Numbered from the stretch's first letter, positions 15,332-24,471 are shown. The stretch: DNA of 44,068 bases from Actinopolymorpha alba DSM 45243 (GCF_000373925.1 NZ_KB892788.1:1-44068); one strand, 5' to 3'. A program made the numbers and translations. The notes: generated from the sequence alone by a model not told the origin.

Positions 15332-18300
15332 TCAGCCGAGTGCCGCGAGGCCACGCTCGATCGCCGCGATCAGCCGGGGTCGCAGCTCGTTCGCGCTGAT
15401 CACCGCGTCGACCGAGCCAACCTCGACGGCCCGCTGGATGCTGTGCACCCGGTCGAACCCGGCCGCGACCTCGCCGAGCTTCTCGGCCCGGACGGCGGTC
15501 CGCACCTCCGCCAGCTCCGTCGCCATCGCCGCGCGTTCCGCTCCGGCTGCCTTGGCCACCCGCGCGGCCAGGGTCGACACGCGGGGGTCGGCCGACGTGC
15601 GGGCGTCGACCTCGCCGGCGAACACGACCGCCGCCGCGGGCGCGCCACCGATCACAGAGGCGTACGAGCCCTCCACCGCCAGGACGGTCAGGCTCGGATT
15701 CAGTGCCTTGGAGAACACCACGAACGCCCCACCGTGGTAGCGCGACACCACACAGAACACGATCGGTCCGACGAAGTTGACGATCGCCCGGCCGATCTCC
15801 GCGCCGTACTCCAGCTGGAGGTTCCGCATCGAGTCCGGTGACCCGTCAAAGCCGGACAGGTTCGCCAACACGACTAGAGGCCGGTTCCCACTGGCCGCGT
15901 TGATCGCTCGCGCCACCTTCTTCGACGAGCGCGGGAACAGTGTCCCCGACGTGTAGGTGTCGGGCCCATCGGTGGGTGGGAAGCCCCGTCGGGGTACGGA
16001 CTTGGATTCGATCCCGAGCAGGCAGACCGGGTACCCACCGAGTCTCGCGTCCTGGACCACGGCGGTGTCAGCGTCAGCCATCCCAGCCCAGCGCTCCAGC
16101 ACCATGGAGTCCTGGTCGGTGACCGCCTGCATCACCGTACGGATGTCGAAGGCCTTCTTGCGGTCCGGGTTGGTCACCGCGGAGAAGATGTCGCCGACCG
16201 TACGGAAGTCGCTGCCCGGCGCGTCGTGCGGGTACGTCGTGACGTCCCGGTCCACCGGATCGGTCGTCTCGGCCCGCCGCGGCCCCGACTCGCCCGGAAC
16301 GACGTATGTGTATTCGTAGTGGGCCATCAGCACGTCGCGGGCACCCTGCAGGTCCGGCGCCCAGTACTGCGCCTGTCCGTTCGGACCCATCACCCTGTCG
16401 TAGCCGCCGATGCCGAAGTTGTCCTCCGCGGAGACACCGCCGGAGAAGTCCAACGACTGTTTGCCGGTGAGCACCATCGCGCTGTCCGGCGTCATCACCA
16501 AAATGCCCTTGGTGTGCATCAACATCGTCGCCTCGGCGTTCCAGTACGGCTGCGCGCCGACGTTGATACCCGCGACCACGACGTTGATCTCGCCGCCGTT
16601 CTGGGTGAACTCGACGATCCGCTTGAGCGCCTTCGCGATCCAGTCCATGTTCTCGGTGCCGGAGTCCATCGAGATCCGGGCGCCGGCGGACAGCGCGTAC
16701 CACTCGACCGGAACCCGCATCCGCTCGGCCAGGTCAAGAGCCGCGATCACCCGCGCGCACTCGGCCTCCGCCACGGCGCCGAGCGCCTTCGTCGGGTCGC
16801 CGCTGAGCACCACGCGGGTGACGCCCTCGGGATAGCGCAGCGTTGGCGTACTGACCACCCCGGCGATCAGCCCCGCCTTGTTGAGCCCACGTGGCCGGTC
16901 GGCTGGCACCAGCGTTCCGGAGTCGTCCAGGTCGTATTCGACGACCGAGCCGCCCGGGCCGGCGACCATGTCGGTCAGCTCGTACGGGTAGACCGTGTTG
17001 CGGCGACGCGAGCGCAGGACCTTCTGGGCGTAGTCGTCGAGCGGTTTGAGTCCCTCGGTCGTCGGCGCCTCGACAGAGGTGACGACACCGGATCCCCGCT
17101 GGTAGGAGAAGCGCGCGACCACCGGCGCCACAGTGCCGTCCGGCGTCCTGACCCGGCCCTGCGCCAACACCTCCTCGATGCCCGCACCGACGGTGAGCGG
17201 TGCGATGTTGCGCTGCAGAGCGGTCAGCTCATCGACCTGGACGTCGACGACGGGCCAGATGTGCACCCAGACGTGGTTCATGTCCAGGCGCGCGCCGGCC
17301 GTACCGCGGGTACTGCGGGCCCGGCGAATGCCCTCCAGGCAGTTCGCGATCGCCCGCTCGACGTGCGGCAGGGATGTCACCTGCCCGTCGTCGTCGCGTA
17401 CGACGGCGAACTGGCGGACCTGGGCGAGTGCCACCAGTCGCTGGTCCGCGTCGTTGTCCCGCGCCACGCAGTGGTAGAGCAGCACGTCCTCGGGGGCCTC
17501 CAGCCGGGTGATCCGAAAGTCGCGAAGCCGCCACAGGTTCAGCCGCCGGCCCACCATCGGGTGGACGCCGCGGACGTTGTCGTCCTCGGCGACCGATCCG
17601 CCGGCCGGCCGGTAGGTGAAGTACTCCACCGCCTGGTCGCCGCCCCGTGCGATGGCCAGGGAGATCCGGCGTACGCGCCGAGCCCACGGTAGGGCCGCGA
17701 CCAGAGCGCGGCACTCGTCCGACGCCTCCTGCTGTCCTTCCGGAGTGTCCGGTCCGAACAGGTACAGGTCGACCACTGCCCCGTGCCCGGCGGGTCTGGT
17801 ATCGATCTGCGCGGTAAGAGCACGGACCAGACCGCTGTCGGAGTCGGCGAGCTCGGCGACCGTACCGACCGTACTGACCAGGTGGAGCGGACGGTCGTCC
17901 AAGGAGTAGTCGGCCGTCGCGAACGGTCTCCCGTCGACGGTGGACTGGCCCAGGTTGTGCAGCTCGTACTCGCGGTAGTGCCGGCGGATCAGCACCTCGA
18001 GCATCGGCTCCCGCTCTGAGCTCCTGGTCGCGTTCGGCTCCTCGCTCGTCCCTCGCTCGCTCGCCGAGCCGCTCTGACTCCAGCGGTGCTCCAGCCGCTG
18101 CGCCAGGAACCGAGCGATCTGTTCCGGGATGGCCGCGAGTGCCTCGATCCGCTGCCGGCGGTCCGGCGCATCCGGGTTCGCCGCGAGCGACGCGACCTCG
18201 TTGCCGACGCCGGCCACCACCTCGGCCCGCGCCTCGTCCACCAACGGCTGGTCGAACCAGCGGAAACGTACGCTGCGGGCCAGGTCGCCGACGACCGGGA

Positions 18301-20920
18301 AGCGCAGCTGGGTGGCGAGCACCAGCCGCTCGAGTACGTCTCGAACCCGACCGTCCAGCGGCGGGGCCGGTCTCGGCTCGGTGATCCAGCACTGCAGCAT
18401 CGCGGTGACCAGCAGCACGTCAGGCGTCGATCGCTGCTGCGCGAGGAAGATCCGGAACACCGCCTCTTCCAACTCGGCACTGCGCTCCAGGTCGGTCACG
18501 CCGTAGTGGCCGAGCACGCGGGCGAGCCGGACGCGGAACTCCTCCGGCAGGCCGCCGCGGTCCGGGTCGAGGCTCTGCAGGTAGGTGTGGAAGTGCTCGC
18601 GCGGACTGTGGACGCGGTTCTCGGTGCTGACCTCCTCGCCAGCCGGACGGTTGCGGCTGAGCTCGGCGAAGTCGGCGAACACCTGCAGCAGCTCGATCTC
18701 CGCCGTCGCAGGGGCCTCTCCGGCAGCCGCCGACTCGGCCCGGGCAGCCAGGTAGCCGGCCAGCATCTCGCCCTCGTCGCGGGGGTCGATGTCGAAGCCG
18801 AGGAGCATGCTGCGCAGGTCGTCCAGACCGCGCTCGGCCCGCTCCGATGCGGACTTCTCCACGGTCTCGCTCGGCAGGTCCAGGTCAACTTCAGTGGCCG
18901 CCATGGCCAAGGCGGTGGTGCTCGCGTCACTCGCGGCACTCCCGTCGGCGACCGGCTCCAGCCGGACCAGGGGCGCGCTGGTCTCGACCTGGCTCCCGGT
19001 GGAGACCAGAAGCTCCCGCACGGTGGCCCGGAACGGCGCGTACAGCACCGTCTCCATCTTCATGCTCTCCAGCACCAGCACCGGTGCACCAGCCTCGACC
19101 TCGGCGCCCGGCCCTACCGGGGTCGCGACGACCAGGGCTGGTGCCGGCGAGCGCAGCACCCCGCCCTCATCTCTGCTGACCCGATGGGTGATGCCGTCCA
19201 CCTCGACCAGATGCACCGGACCGTGCGTGGCGGTGACCAGCCGGAAGCTCCGGCCGCCGACGACCAGCCGACCGGAGTACGTGCCCAACCGCTCCAGCTC
19301 GCCGTAGACCACCTGCTCGTCGACGCCGCTGCCAACGCCGACGCGGAACCGGTTCGGACCAATCTGCGCCACGGTCACGCGGTACGCGACCCCACGCAGT
19401 TTGAGGTCGATCGCCCGGCCCACCTCGTGCTGCACCTGGGGCCGTCCGCCGTGCGCGGTCGCCAGCAGCCGAAGGCGCTCAACCTGCTCGGCCTCCTCGT
19501 ACCCCTCGATCGCCGCCGCGACCAACCCGATACCGGAGTGCCGGTGGGAGACCAGCCGGCCCTCGAGGCGTACCCGGTCGATCCAGCCGGTGTCGGCGCT
19601 GCCGTCGATCACCTCGGGTTGGTCGAGCAGCGCGAGGATGAAGCTCTTGTTGGTGACGCCGCCCTCGATGATCACGGTGGTCGCGGCAACCGCCCGGCGC
19701 AGCCGCGCCAGCGCCTCCTCCCGAGTTCGGCCGTACGCGATGATCTTCGCGATCATCGAGTCGAACTCGGCCGGGATGGTGTCGCCCACGCTGACGCCGG
19801 TGTCCACCCGCACACCGGGACCCGCCGGCAGGTCGAGCAGTGCGATCCGGCCCGGCGACGGGGCGAAGTCGCGGTCGGGGTCCTCGGCACACAGCCGGGC
19901 CTCGACCGCGTGCCCACTCTCGGTCGGCCGCGCGCCTTCGAGCCGGCCACCGGCGGCGATGTTCAGCTGAGCCTTCACCAGGTCGACGTCGGTGGTCACC
20001 TCGGTGATCGGGTGTTCAACCTGGAGCCGGGTGTTGACCTCGAGAAAGGCGAAGAACGTGTCGCTCGGACGGTACAGGAACTCGACTGTCCCGGCGCCGC
20101 GGTAGCCGACCGCGAGCGCGAGCCGCTCGGCCGCGCTCTTGAGCTGGTCGACCTGCGCCACGGACAGCACGGGAGAGGCGGACTCCTCGATCACCTTCTG
20201 GTTCCTGCGCTGCACGGAGCAGTCCCGCACACCGAGCGCCCAGGCGGTGCCCTGGCCGTCGGCGATCACCTGTACCTCGACGTGGCGGGCTCCGGTCACC
20301 AGCTGCTCGAGGTACACCACGCCGCTGCCGAACGCACGCTCCGCCTCGTCGCGGGTGCGGTCGTACGCCTGCTTGAGGTCCTCGGGCGACATGATCACCC
20401 GGATGCCCCGACCGCCGCCGCCGGCGGCTGCCTTGAGCATCAGCGGGTAGCCGACCTTCTCGGCCTCCGCGAGTGCCGCGTCCAGCGTGTCGACCGGGCC
20501 GCCGCTCCACCGCGCGACCGGGACACCGACCTCCTCAGCAACGAGCTTGGAGGCGATCTTGTCGCCGAGCCTGCGCATCGCCTCAGGCGTCGGCCCGATG
20601 AACGTCACGCCGAGCCGCTCGCACAACTCGGCGAACGCGGGATCCTCGGCGACGAAGCCCCAACCGACCCACGCGGCGTCCGCCTCCGTCTCGCGAAGGG
20701 CGCGCTCGAGCACCGCGAGATCGACGTACGGTCGCGCCGAGGCCGGCCCCAGCGGGTAGGCGAGGTCGGCCTCCCGTACGAACGTCGCCGTCCGCTCGAC
20801 GTCGGTGTAGAACGCCACCGTCTCGATCGGCTCGCCGCCCTCCGCGTTGAGCTCACGAACGGCGTTGATCAGCCGCATCGCGGCCTCGCCACGGTTCACC
20901 ACCGCGATCCGCCTGAACAC
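15332..20920 (-). CDS. single-chain acyl-CoA carboxylase (BC-BCCP-CT fusion, eukaryote-like architecture)
   Basis: A protein of about 1862 residues carrying every step of a biotin-dependent acyl-CoA carboxylation. Residues 1-110 are the biotin carboxylase N-domain (VNRGEAAMRL). About 115-325 is the ATP-grasp domain, with a KAAAGGGGRGIRV glycine loop and FLEVNTRLQVEHPITE. About 330-455 is the carboxylase C-domain. The biotinyl domain centres on ESMKMET with the biotinylated Lys621 (codon 19058-19060). A helical central region of several hundred residues follows, then a two-part carboxyltransferase at about 1300-1862 (NVVVAGINVGA, GGYDRVMGPNG, LANLSGFDGS, SRYHGGAFVVFS). Most bacteria split these over separate subunits. 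This order and the long central region resemble eukaryotic ACC. GTG 20920 is chosen because a GGGGGCG ribosome site precedes it and relatives start MFKRIAIVNRGE-like; GTG 20947 is in frame. Substrate (acetyl-, propionyl- or longer acyl-CoA) is open. Confidence 0.88.
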   Translation of the reverse strand: MFRRIAVVNRGEAAMRLINAVRELNAEGGEPIETVAFYTDVERTATFVREADLAYPLGPASARPYVDLAVLERALRETEADAAWVGWGFVAEDPAFAELCERLGVTFIGPTPEAMRRLGDKIASKLVAEEVGVPVARWSGGPVDTLDAALAEAEKVGYPLMLKAAAGGGGRGIRVIMSPEDLKQAYDRTRDEAERAFGSGVVYLEQLVTGARHVEVQVIADGQGTAWALGVRDCSVQRRNQKVIEESASPVLSVAQVDQLKSAAERLALAVGYRGAGTVEFLYRPSDTFFAFLEVNTRLQVEHPITEVTTDVDLVKAQLNIAAGGRLEGARPTESGHAVEARLCAEDPDRDFAPSPGRIALLDLPAGPGVRVDTGVSVGDTIPAEFDSMIAKIIAYGRTREEALARLRRAVAATTVIIEGGVTNKSFILALLDQPEVIDGSADTGWIDRVRLEGRLVSHRHSGIGLVAAAIEGYEEAEQVERLRLLATAHGGRPQVQHEVGRAIDLKLRGVAYRVTVAQIGPNRFRVGVGSGVDEQVVYGELERLGTYSGRLVVGGRSFRLVTATHGPVHLVEVDGITHRVSRDEGGVLRSPAPALVVATPVGPGAEVEAGAPVLVLESMKMETVLYAPFRATVRELLVSTGSQVETSAPLVRLEPVADGSAASDASTTALAMAATEVDLDLPSETVEKSASERAERGLDDLRSMLLGFDIDPRDEGEMLAGYLAARAESAAAGEAPATAEIELLQVFADFAELSRNRPAGEEVSTENRVHSPREHFHTYLQSLDPDRGGLPEEFRVRLARVLGHYGVTDLERSAELEEAVFRIFLAQQRSTPDVLLVTAMLQCWITEPRPAPPLDGRVRDVLERLVLATQLRFPVVGDLARSVRFRWFDQPLVDEARAEVVAGVGNEVASLAANPDAPDRRQRIEALAAIPEQIARFLAQRLEHRWSQSGSASERGTSEEPNATRSSEREPMLEVLIRRHYREYELHNLGQSTVDGRPFATADYSLDDRPLHLVSTVGTVAELADSDSGLVRALTAQIDTRPAGHGAVVDLYLFGPDTPEGQQEASDECRALVAALPWARRVRRISLAIARGGDQAVEYFTYRPAGGSVAEDDNVRGVHPMVGRRLNLWRLRDFRITRLEAPEDVLLYHCVARDNDADQRLVALAQVRQFAVVRDDDGQVTSLPHVERAIANCLEGIRRARSTRGTAGARLDMNHVWVHIWPVVDVQVDELTALQRNIAPLTVGAGIEEVLAQGRVRTPDGTVAPVVARFSYQRGSGVVTSVEAPTTEGLKPLDDYAQKVLRSRRRNTVYPYELTDMVAGPGGSVVEYDLDDSGTLVPADRPRGLNKAGLIAGVVSTPTLRYPEGVTRVVLSGDPTKALGAVAEAECARVIAALDLAERMRVPVEWYALSAGARISMDSGTENMDWIAKALKRIVEFTQNGGEINVVVAGINVGAQPYWNAEATMLMHTKGILVMTPDSAMVLTGKQSLDFSGGVSAEDNFGIGGYDRVMGPNGQAQYWAPDLQGARDVLMAHYEYTYVVPGESGPRRAETTDPVDRDVTTYPHDAPGSDFRTVGDIFSAVTNPDRKKAFDIRTVMQAVTDQDSMVLERWAGMADADTAVVQDARLGGYPVCLLGIESKSVPRRGFPPTDGPDTYTSGTLFPRSSKKVARAINAASGNRPLVVLANLSGFDGSPDSMRNLQLEYGAEIGRAIVNFVGPIVFCVVSRYHGGAFVVFSKALNPSLTVLAVEGSYASVIGGAPAAAVVFAGEVDARTSADPRVSTLAARVAKAAGAERAAMATELAEVRTAVRAEKLGEVAAGFDRVHSIQRAVEVGSVDAVISANELRPRLIAAIERGLAALG
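18036..18070. repeat. low-complexity CTCGCTCGTCC-type segment inside the carboxylase gene
   Basis: A run of CTCGCTCG units bounded by GGCTC and GAGCC encodes SASERGTSEEP near residue 955, in the central region of the carboxylase. The peptide is hydrophilic and unlike its surroundings. I have an impression of similar short repeats in actinomycete genomes, but that is memory, not checked. It keeps the reading frame. Confidence 0.4.
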
Positions 20921-20934
20921 CGACCCGCCCCCAG

Positions 20935-20966
20935 ACTTCGACTGCACTTCACTTCGACTGCACTTC
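20935..20966. repeat. 16-base direct repeat at the 5' end of the carboxylase gene
   Basis: ACTTCGACTGCACTTC occurs twice in perfect tandem. It overlaps the more upstream of two candidate GTG starts of the carboxylase gene, which is another reason to prefer the downstream GTG at 20920. It could be a regulatory repeat or replication slippage. Confidence 0.6.
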
Positions 20967-21135
20967 GTGGCGCCGGATCACCGACCGGATCACCGCCGCC
21001 ACGAGCACAGGGTTTCAGGCCTGAGGAGTTACCGTCGAGTCAACCTCCGGGCGGGGTGTCTTCCGCACCGGACAATGCCAGCCGCGGCTGGTGTGGCAAG
21101 GCCCAGGTCGAGCACGGTGGAGAGCGAGGAGATTC

Positions 21136-21927
21136 ATGGACGATGATCCGAGACGCCATGGCCTGCGTACCGGATTCGACAGGGCGGCGGAGGACTACCA
21201 GCGCACCAGACCGGTCTGTCCGCCCGAGCTGTTCGACGACCTGATCGACCTGGCAGGACTCAAAGTGGGGGACCGGGTGATCGAGATCGGCTGTGGCACC
21301 GGGCAGGCGACCGTCCCGCTCGCCGAGCGCGGGATGGCTGTCACCGCTGTGGAGCTGGGTGCCGAGTTGGCGGCCACCGCCCGCCAACGCCTGGTCGGAT
21401 TTCCTGCTGCCGAGGTCGTGACCAGCTCGTTTGAGGACTGGCAGCCGCAAGGTGCCCCGGTCGATGCGGTGGTGGCCGTCAACTCCCTGCACTGGATCGA
21501 CCCGCAGCTTCGTTACTCAAAACCCTATGAGCTGCTGCGCTCCGGGGGCGCCATGGTCGTGGCCGGATGCCAGCGGGCACAGCCCGCCGACGCCGAGCCC
21601 TTCTGGGCGGATGTGCAGGAGGACTACGAGGCAGTGGACTACGAAGGTGGCCCGCCGCCACCTCCCGAACAGATCGGTTCGCGACACTTCCCATCCGCGG
21701 CCGGGAGCCTCTTCGAGGAGGTGGCGAGCCTGCGCTACCCCTTTCACCTCCGCTACAGCGCCGAGGGTTACCTCGCCAACCTGGCAACGCAGTCTGGCAC
21801 TCACGCCCTTGGTGAGACCCGAAGCGCTGAGTTCCTCGCGCGCGTAGGGCGCCGACTGGAATCGCTCGGCTGGCCGCAACTGACCGCCACCTTCGTTGGA
21901 CTTCTCACTGTCGGGCGGCGGAAGTGA
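21136..21927 (+). CDS. class I SAM-dependent methyltransferase
   Basis: A 263-residue protein with GAGCGAGGAG as ribosome site. Motif I VIEIGCGTGQAT, motif II VELGAEL, and VNSLHWID at the post-motif position are typical of Methyltransf_11/25 enzymes. The N-terminus GLRTGFDRAAEDYQRTRP marks the cluster of actinobacterial small-molecule methyltransferases. Its stop overlaps the GTG start of a phosphotransferase (GTGA), so the two are co-translated. Acceptor unknown. Confidence 0.88.
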   Translation: MDDDPRRHGLRTGFDRAAEDYQRTRPVCPPELFDDLIDLAGLKVGDRVIEIGCGTGQATVPLAERGMAVTAVELGAELAATARQRLVGFPAAEVVTSSFEDWQPQGAPVDAVVAVNSLHWIDPQLRYSKPYELLRSGGAMVVAGCQRAQPADAEPFWADVQEDYEAVDYEGGPPPPPEQIGSRHFPSAAGSLFEEVASLRYPFHLRYSAEGYLANLATQSGTHALGETRSAEFLARVGRRLESLGWPQLTATFVGLLTVGRRK

Positions 21928-22835
21928 GTGCCGCCGCGCGTCGTACGGCCGGTGCTGCGAGCCGATTTGCGCCCGAACCTGTGGTGGCCGAGATCAACGC
22001 CCGGGCGGGTTGTGGCCTGGAGTTCCTCGGTATGGCCGAGTGGGGCGACTCCGGCGGGGCGTATGTGCGATGGCCCGATGGCAGGCACGGTGTCGTCACG
22101 CGCAGCTTCGCGCCACTCGACCAACTCCACACGACTGCCGACATCCTCCACCTGGCAAGATCTCGAGGTCTGCCCGTACCCCGCCACGACCTGATCGTTG
22201 AACTTCGCGACGGCACCGCGGCCATCGTCCAGGAACGCCTTTCCGGTACGCCGCTACGCCGCGTTGACGCCGACACGATCGACACGATCGACGCGATGGT
22301 CGCCGTCAATGACCGCTTCGCCGGCCTGCTCGCCGACCGGTCCGACGTACCCATACCAGCGATGCACCTACGCGCGAGCGGGCCTGCGTTCTTCCGTCAC
22401 GAGACACTCGAGGCCCACAGCGAGCGCAGCCGCCGGCTCCTTCACCTGATCCGCGAGACCGGCGCCGCAGAACCACACGAGATGTCAGGCGACGACCTCA
22501 TCCACAACGACTACAGGCCCGAAAACGTCCTCTGCGACGACCGGGGTCAGATCACCGGCGTCGTCGACTGGCATGTCCTACGCGGTGACCGGCACTTCAC
22601 CCTCGTTGGCCTGCTCTTCGCCCTCACTTGGTGCACCATCGACCCGCGCTGGTCTGGAGTTCAGCAGTCTGCGATCGACAGACTCGACGAGATCCTTGCC
22701 GCAACGCTAGAACCCCACCTGCTGCGGCTCTATTGGGCACATTGGATGCTGCGCCAACTGGACCTGACGATCAGCCACCACACACCCGAGTCCATCGAAA
22801 TCCACCTCGACCTCGGGGAATCCCGTCTCAACTGA
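21924..22835 (+). CDS. APH-family phosphotransferase
   Basis: A 303-residue protein from GTG 21924. The catalytic loop DDLIHNDYRPENVL and the metal-binding GVVDWHVLRGD are those of aminoglycoside/macrolide kinases and related small-molecule kinases. The N-lobe has VQERLSGTPLRR. The C-terminal helices (YWAHWMLRQLDLTI) complete the fold. It is coupled to the methyltransferase upstream, so the pair may modify one substrate. The first phosphotransferase of the window (2066-2842) is only distantly similar. Confidence 0.82.
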   Translation: MSAAARRTAGAASRFAPEPVVAEINARAGCGLEFLGMAEWGDSGGAYVRWPDGRHGVVTRSFAPLDQLHTTADILHLARSRGLPVPRHDLIVELRDGTAAIVQERLSGTPLRRVDADTIDTIDAMVAVNDRFAGLLADRSDVPIPAMHLRASGPAFFRHETLEAHSERSRRLLHLIRETGAAEPHEMSGDDLIHNDYRPENVLCDDRGQITGVVDWHVLRGDRHFTLVGLLFALTWCTIDPRWSGVQQSAIDRLDEILAATLEPHLLRLYWAHWMLRQLDLTISHHTPESIEIHLDLGESRLN

Positions 22836-22845
22836 TCTGCAAGTT

Positions 22846-22874
22846 ATTCGCGGCCGTTCCAACCGGCTGCGAAT
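22846..22874 (+). terminator. hairpin after the phosphotransferase gene
   Basis: ATTCGCGGCCG and CGGCTGCGAAT pair over 11 bases with one mismatch around a 7-base loop, starting 11 bases after the stop codon. The position suggests a terminator for the methyltransferase-phosphotransferase operon. Confidence 0.55.
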
Positions 22875-23008
22875 CTGACTGATGGATGGTCAGGTCCTTC
22901 TGATAGCACCTGACCCACGGCGCGCATCGAGATAACTCCCGTACGGCGCTGCAGGAGCGTACCCGCAACGTTCGTACAGCGCGATCGCTTCCGGCTACGT
23001 GCCATATC

Positions 23009-23022
23009 GAGGCCTATTCAAA
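23009..23022. repeat. 14-mer shared with 36601-36614
   Basis: GAGGCCTATTCAAA occurs here and at 36601-36614 in the same orientation. In both places a longer palindromic element follows downstream. The surrounding 22836-23295 contains no gene I can support. Confidence 0.6.
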
Positions 23023-23069
23023 AGGCCCTCGCACCGATTCGCGCATAGTGGGCGCGTCTCGAACCAACC

Positions 23070-23135
23070 AAGATCATTTCGGGGAAGTGGCCCACGTCTC
23101 GCGCGAAAGGTGGGCCACTTCCCCGAAATGATCTT
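23070..23135. repeat. perfect 26-bp inverted repeat (hairpin)
   Basis: Arms at 23070-23095 and 23110-23135 are perfectly complementary over 26 bases around a 14-base loop (GTCTCGCGCGAAAG). The arms begin AAGATCATTTCGGGGAAGTG. This is much longer than a normal terminator, and there is no adjacent gene end. It may be a non-autonomous mobile or repetitive element, or a structured RNA. Confidence 0.75.
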
Positions 23136-23181
23136 GAGTCAGCCCCAGGTAGTCCGGTCCGTGAGACATGAGGCTGCGCCT

Positions 23182-23241
23182 TCAAGAATCATGAAGGATT
23201 TTGGTCAAATAGCGACGAAAAGCCTTCATGATCATGGCCCG
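23182..23241 (+). repeat. palindromic element, copy 1 (inverted copy at 36632-36690)
   Basis: A 60-base element that is itself a near-palindrome: ATCATGAAGGATTTTGGTC against GACGAAAAGCCTTCATGAT. The reverse complement of 36632-36690 matches it with three substitutions and one single-base gap. Both copies lie in gene-free DNA. Confidence 0.8.
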
Positions 23242-23295
23242 TCGCTTTAGCGGAGTTGATCAACGGTCCAGGTTCTGGTTGCTCGCCGAGGCCGA

Positions 23296-23421
23296 TCAGG
23301 GGCCCGATCCGGGCATGCCGGTGTCGATCAGGGTCAGCCCGTCTGGATCCGCCCACAGGTAAGCGTGCCCGACCGGGAACCGGAGGAAGGAGAGCCGCGG
23401 CCGCAACTGGATGACGTCCAT
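23296..23421 (-). pseudogene. truncated metallo-beta-lactamase-fold hydrolase (first 41 residues)
   Basis: From ATG 23421 the frame reads LSFLRFPVGHAYLWAD, then DGLTLIDTGMPGSG, followed by a stop at 23296. This is the unmistakable first sheet of a metallo-hydrolase-like MBL-fold protein. The HxHxDH metal motif and everything after are missing. The remnant abuts the repeat-bearing intergenic region, which suggests that the rest was deleted. Confidence 0.7.
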
Positions 23422-23514
23422 GCGCCAGACCGTAAGGGCCTTCGCCCCCGTCCGGATAGAGATCTACGCCGTCCGCCGAATCAGCTCAGGGCTTCGAAAG
23501 AGCCTGGCAGGCGT

Positions 23515-24471
23515 TCAGAGGCGGAAGTGGTCGGTGGCGTTGATCAGATGGTGGCGGGTCCCGGGCTCGGAGCCGCCGTGGCCCGCGTCCTCGACAATGT
23601 GGAACTCGGCCTCAGGCCAGGCTTGGTGAAGATCCCATGCCTGATTGGGTGGAGTCTTCATGTCGTAGCGGCCGTTGACGATCACAGCAGGAATGTGCCG
23701 AATACGTTCGATACCCGACAAAAGCGCATCGTGAGCGAGGAAACCGCCGTTGCTGATGTAGTGGTGGGTGATGCGAGCGAACGTGACAACGGTGGCGTCG
23801 TCGAGTTTCGGCGGCTCGACGGGGAGCAGAGTGTTGGCCGAGAGCTCCCAGTCCAACCAGGCACGGGCTGCCGGGAGGTGCACTGCTGGGTCCGGGTCGC
23901 CGATGCGGCGGCCGTAGGCGGCGATCAGGTCGTGCTGCTCGGCGGCGGGGATCGCGTCGCGGAAGGATGCCCATTCGGCAGGGAAAAGGTTGGCGATGCC
24001 GGCGGGGGTGAATGTCCACGCTTCGTCGGACGGGCGGACGAGGTAGATGCCACGCAGCACCAGTTCGGTGACGCGTCCCGGGTGGGCCTGGGCGTACGCA
24101 AGGGCAAGGGTGCTGCCCCAGCTTCCGCCGAAGACCAGCCAGCGGTCGATGGAGAGATGCTCGCGGAGCCGCTCTATATCTTCGATCAGGTGCGGGGTGG
24201 TGTTGTGCTCCAGTGAGACATGCGGGTCCGCGGCACTCGGTCGGCTTGCGCCGCAGTTGCGCTGGTCGAACAGCACGATCCGGTATGCGTCTGGATCGAA
24301 GAGCCGGCGGAAGTCTGGCAGGAGGCCGCCGCCGGGGCCGCCGTGCAGGAAGACCGCGGGCTTGCCGGCGGGATTCCCGCAGATCTCCCAGTAGATCTCG
24401 TTGCCGTCACCAACATCAAGCAGACCGGAGACATACGGCTCGATCGGCGGATAGAACTCCCTCAGCCTCAT
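23515..24471 (-). CDS. pip: prolyl iminopeptidase
   Basis: A 318-residue alpha/beta hydrolase of family S33. HGGPGGG at 43-49 is the oxyanion loop typical of prolyl aminopeptidases. FDQRNCGASRP at 68-78 corresponds to the DQRGxGxS signature. The nucleophile is Ser117 in GGSWGS, the acid is in NGRYDMKTPP, and the His is in DAGHGGSEPG. It removes N-terminal proline from peptides in the cytoplasm. ATG 24471 begins MRLREFYPPIEPY, as relatives do. The gene starts 59 bases from the end of the next minus-strand gene. Confidence 0.92.
   Translation of the reverse strand: MRLREFYPPIEPYVSGLLDVGDGNEIYWEICGNPAGKPAVFLHGGPGGGLLPDFRRLFDPDAYRIVLFDQRNCGASRPSAADPHVSLEHNTTPHLIEDIERLREHLSIDRWLVFGGSWGSTLALAYAQAHPGRVTELVLRGIYLVRPSDEAWTFTPAGIANLFPAEWASFRDAIPAAEQHDLIAAYGRRIGDPDPAVHLPAARAWLDWELSANTLLPVEPPKLDDATVVTFARITHHYISNGGFLAHDALLSGIERIRHIPAVIVNGRYDMKTPPNQAWDLHQAWPEAEFHIVEDAGHGGSEPGTRHHLINATDHFRL

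Noticed and set aside
16226-17692. A 488-codon plus-strand reading inside the carboxylase gene, and the 1052-codon one at 18086-21244
   Set aside because: Both are antisense shadows caused by strong codon bias; the minus-strand protein has catalytic motifs throughout.
23365-24216. A 283-codon plus-strand reading across prolyl iminopeptidase
   Set aside because: Shadow. It lacks any family motif, and the minus strand has a full S33 triad.
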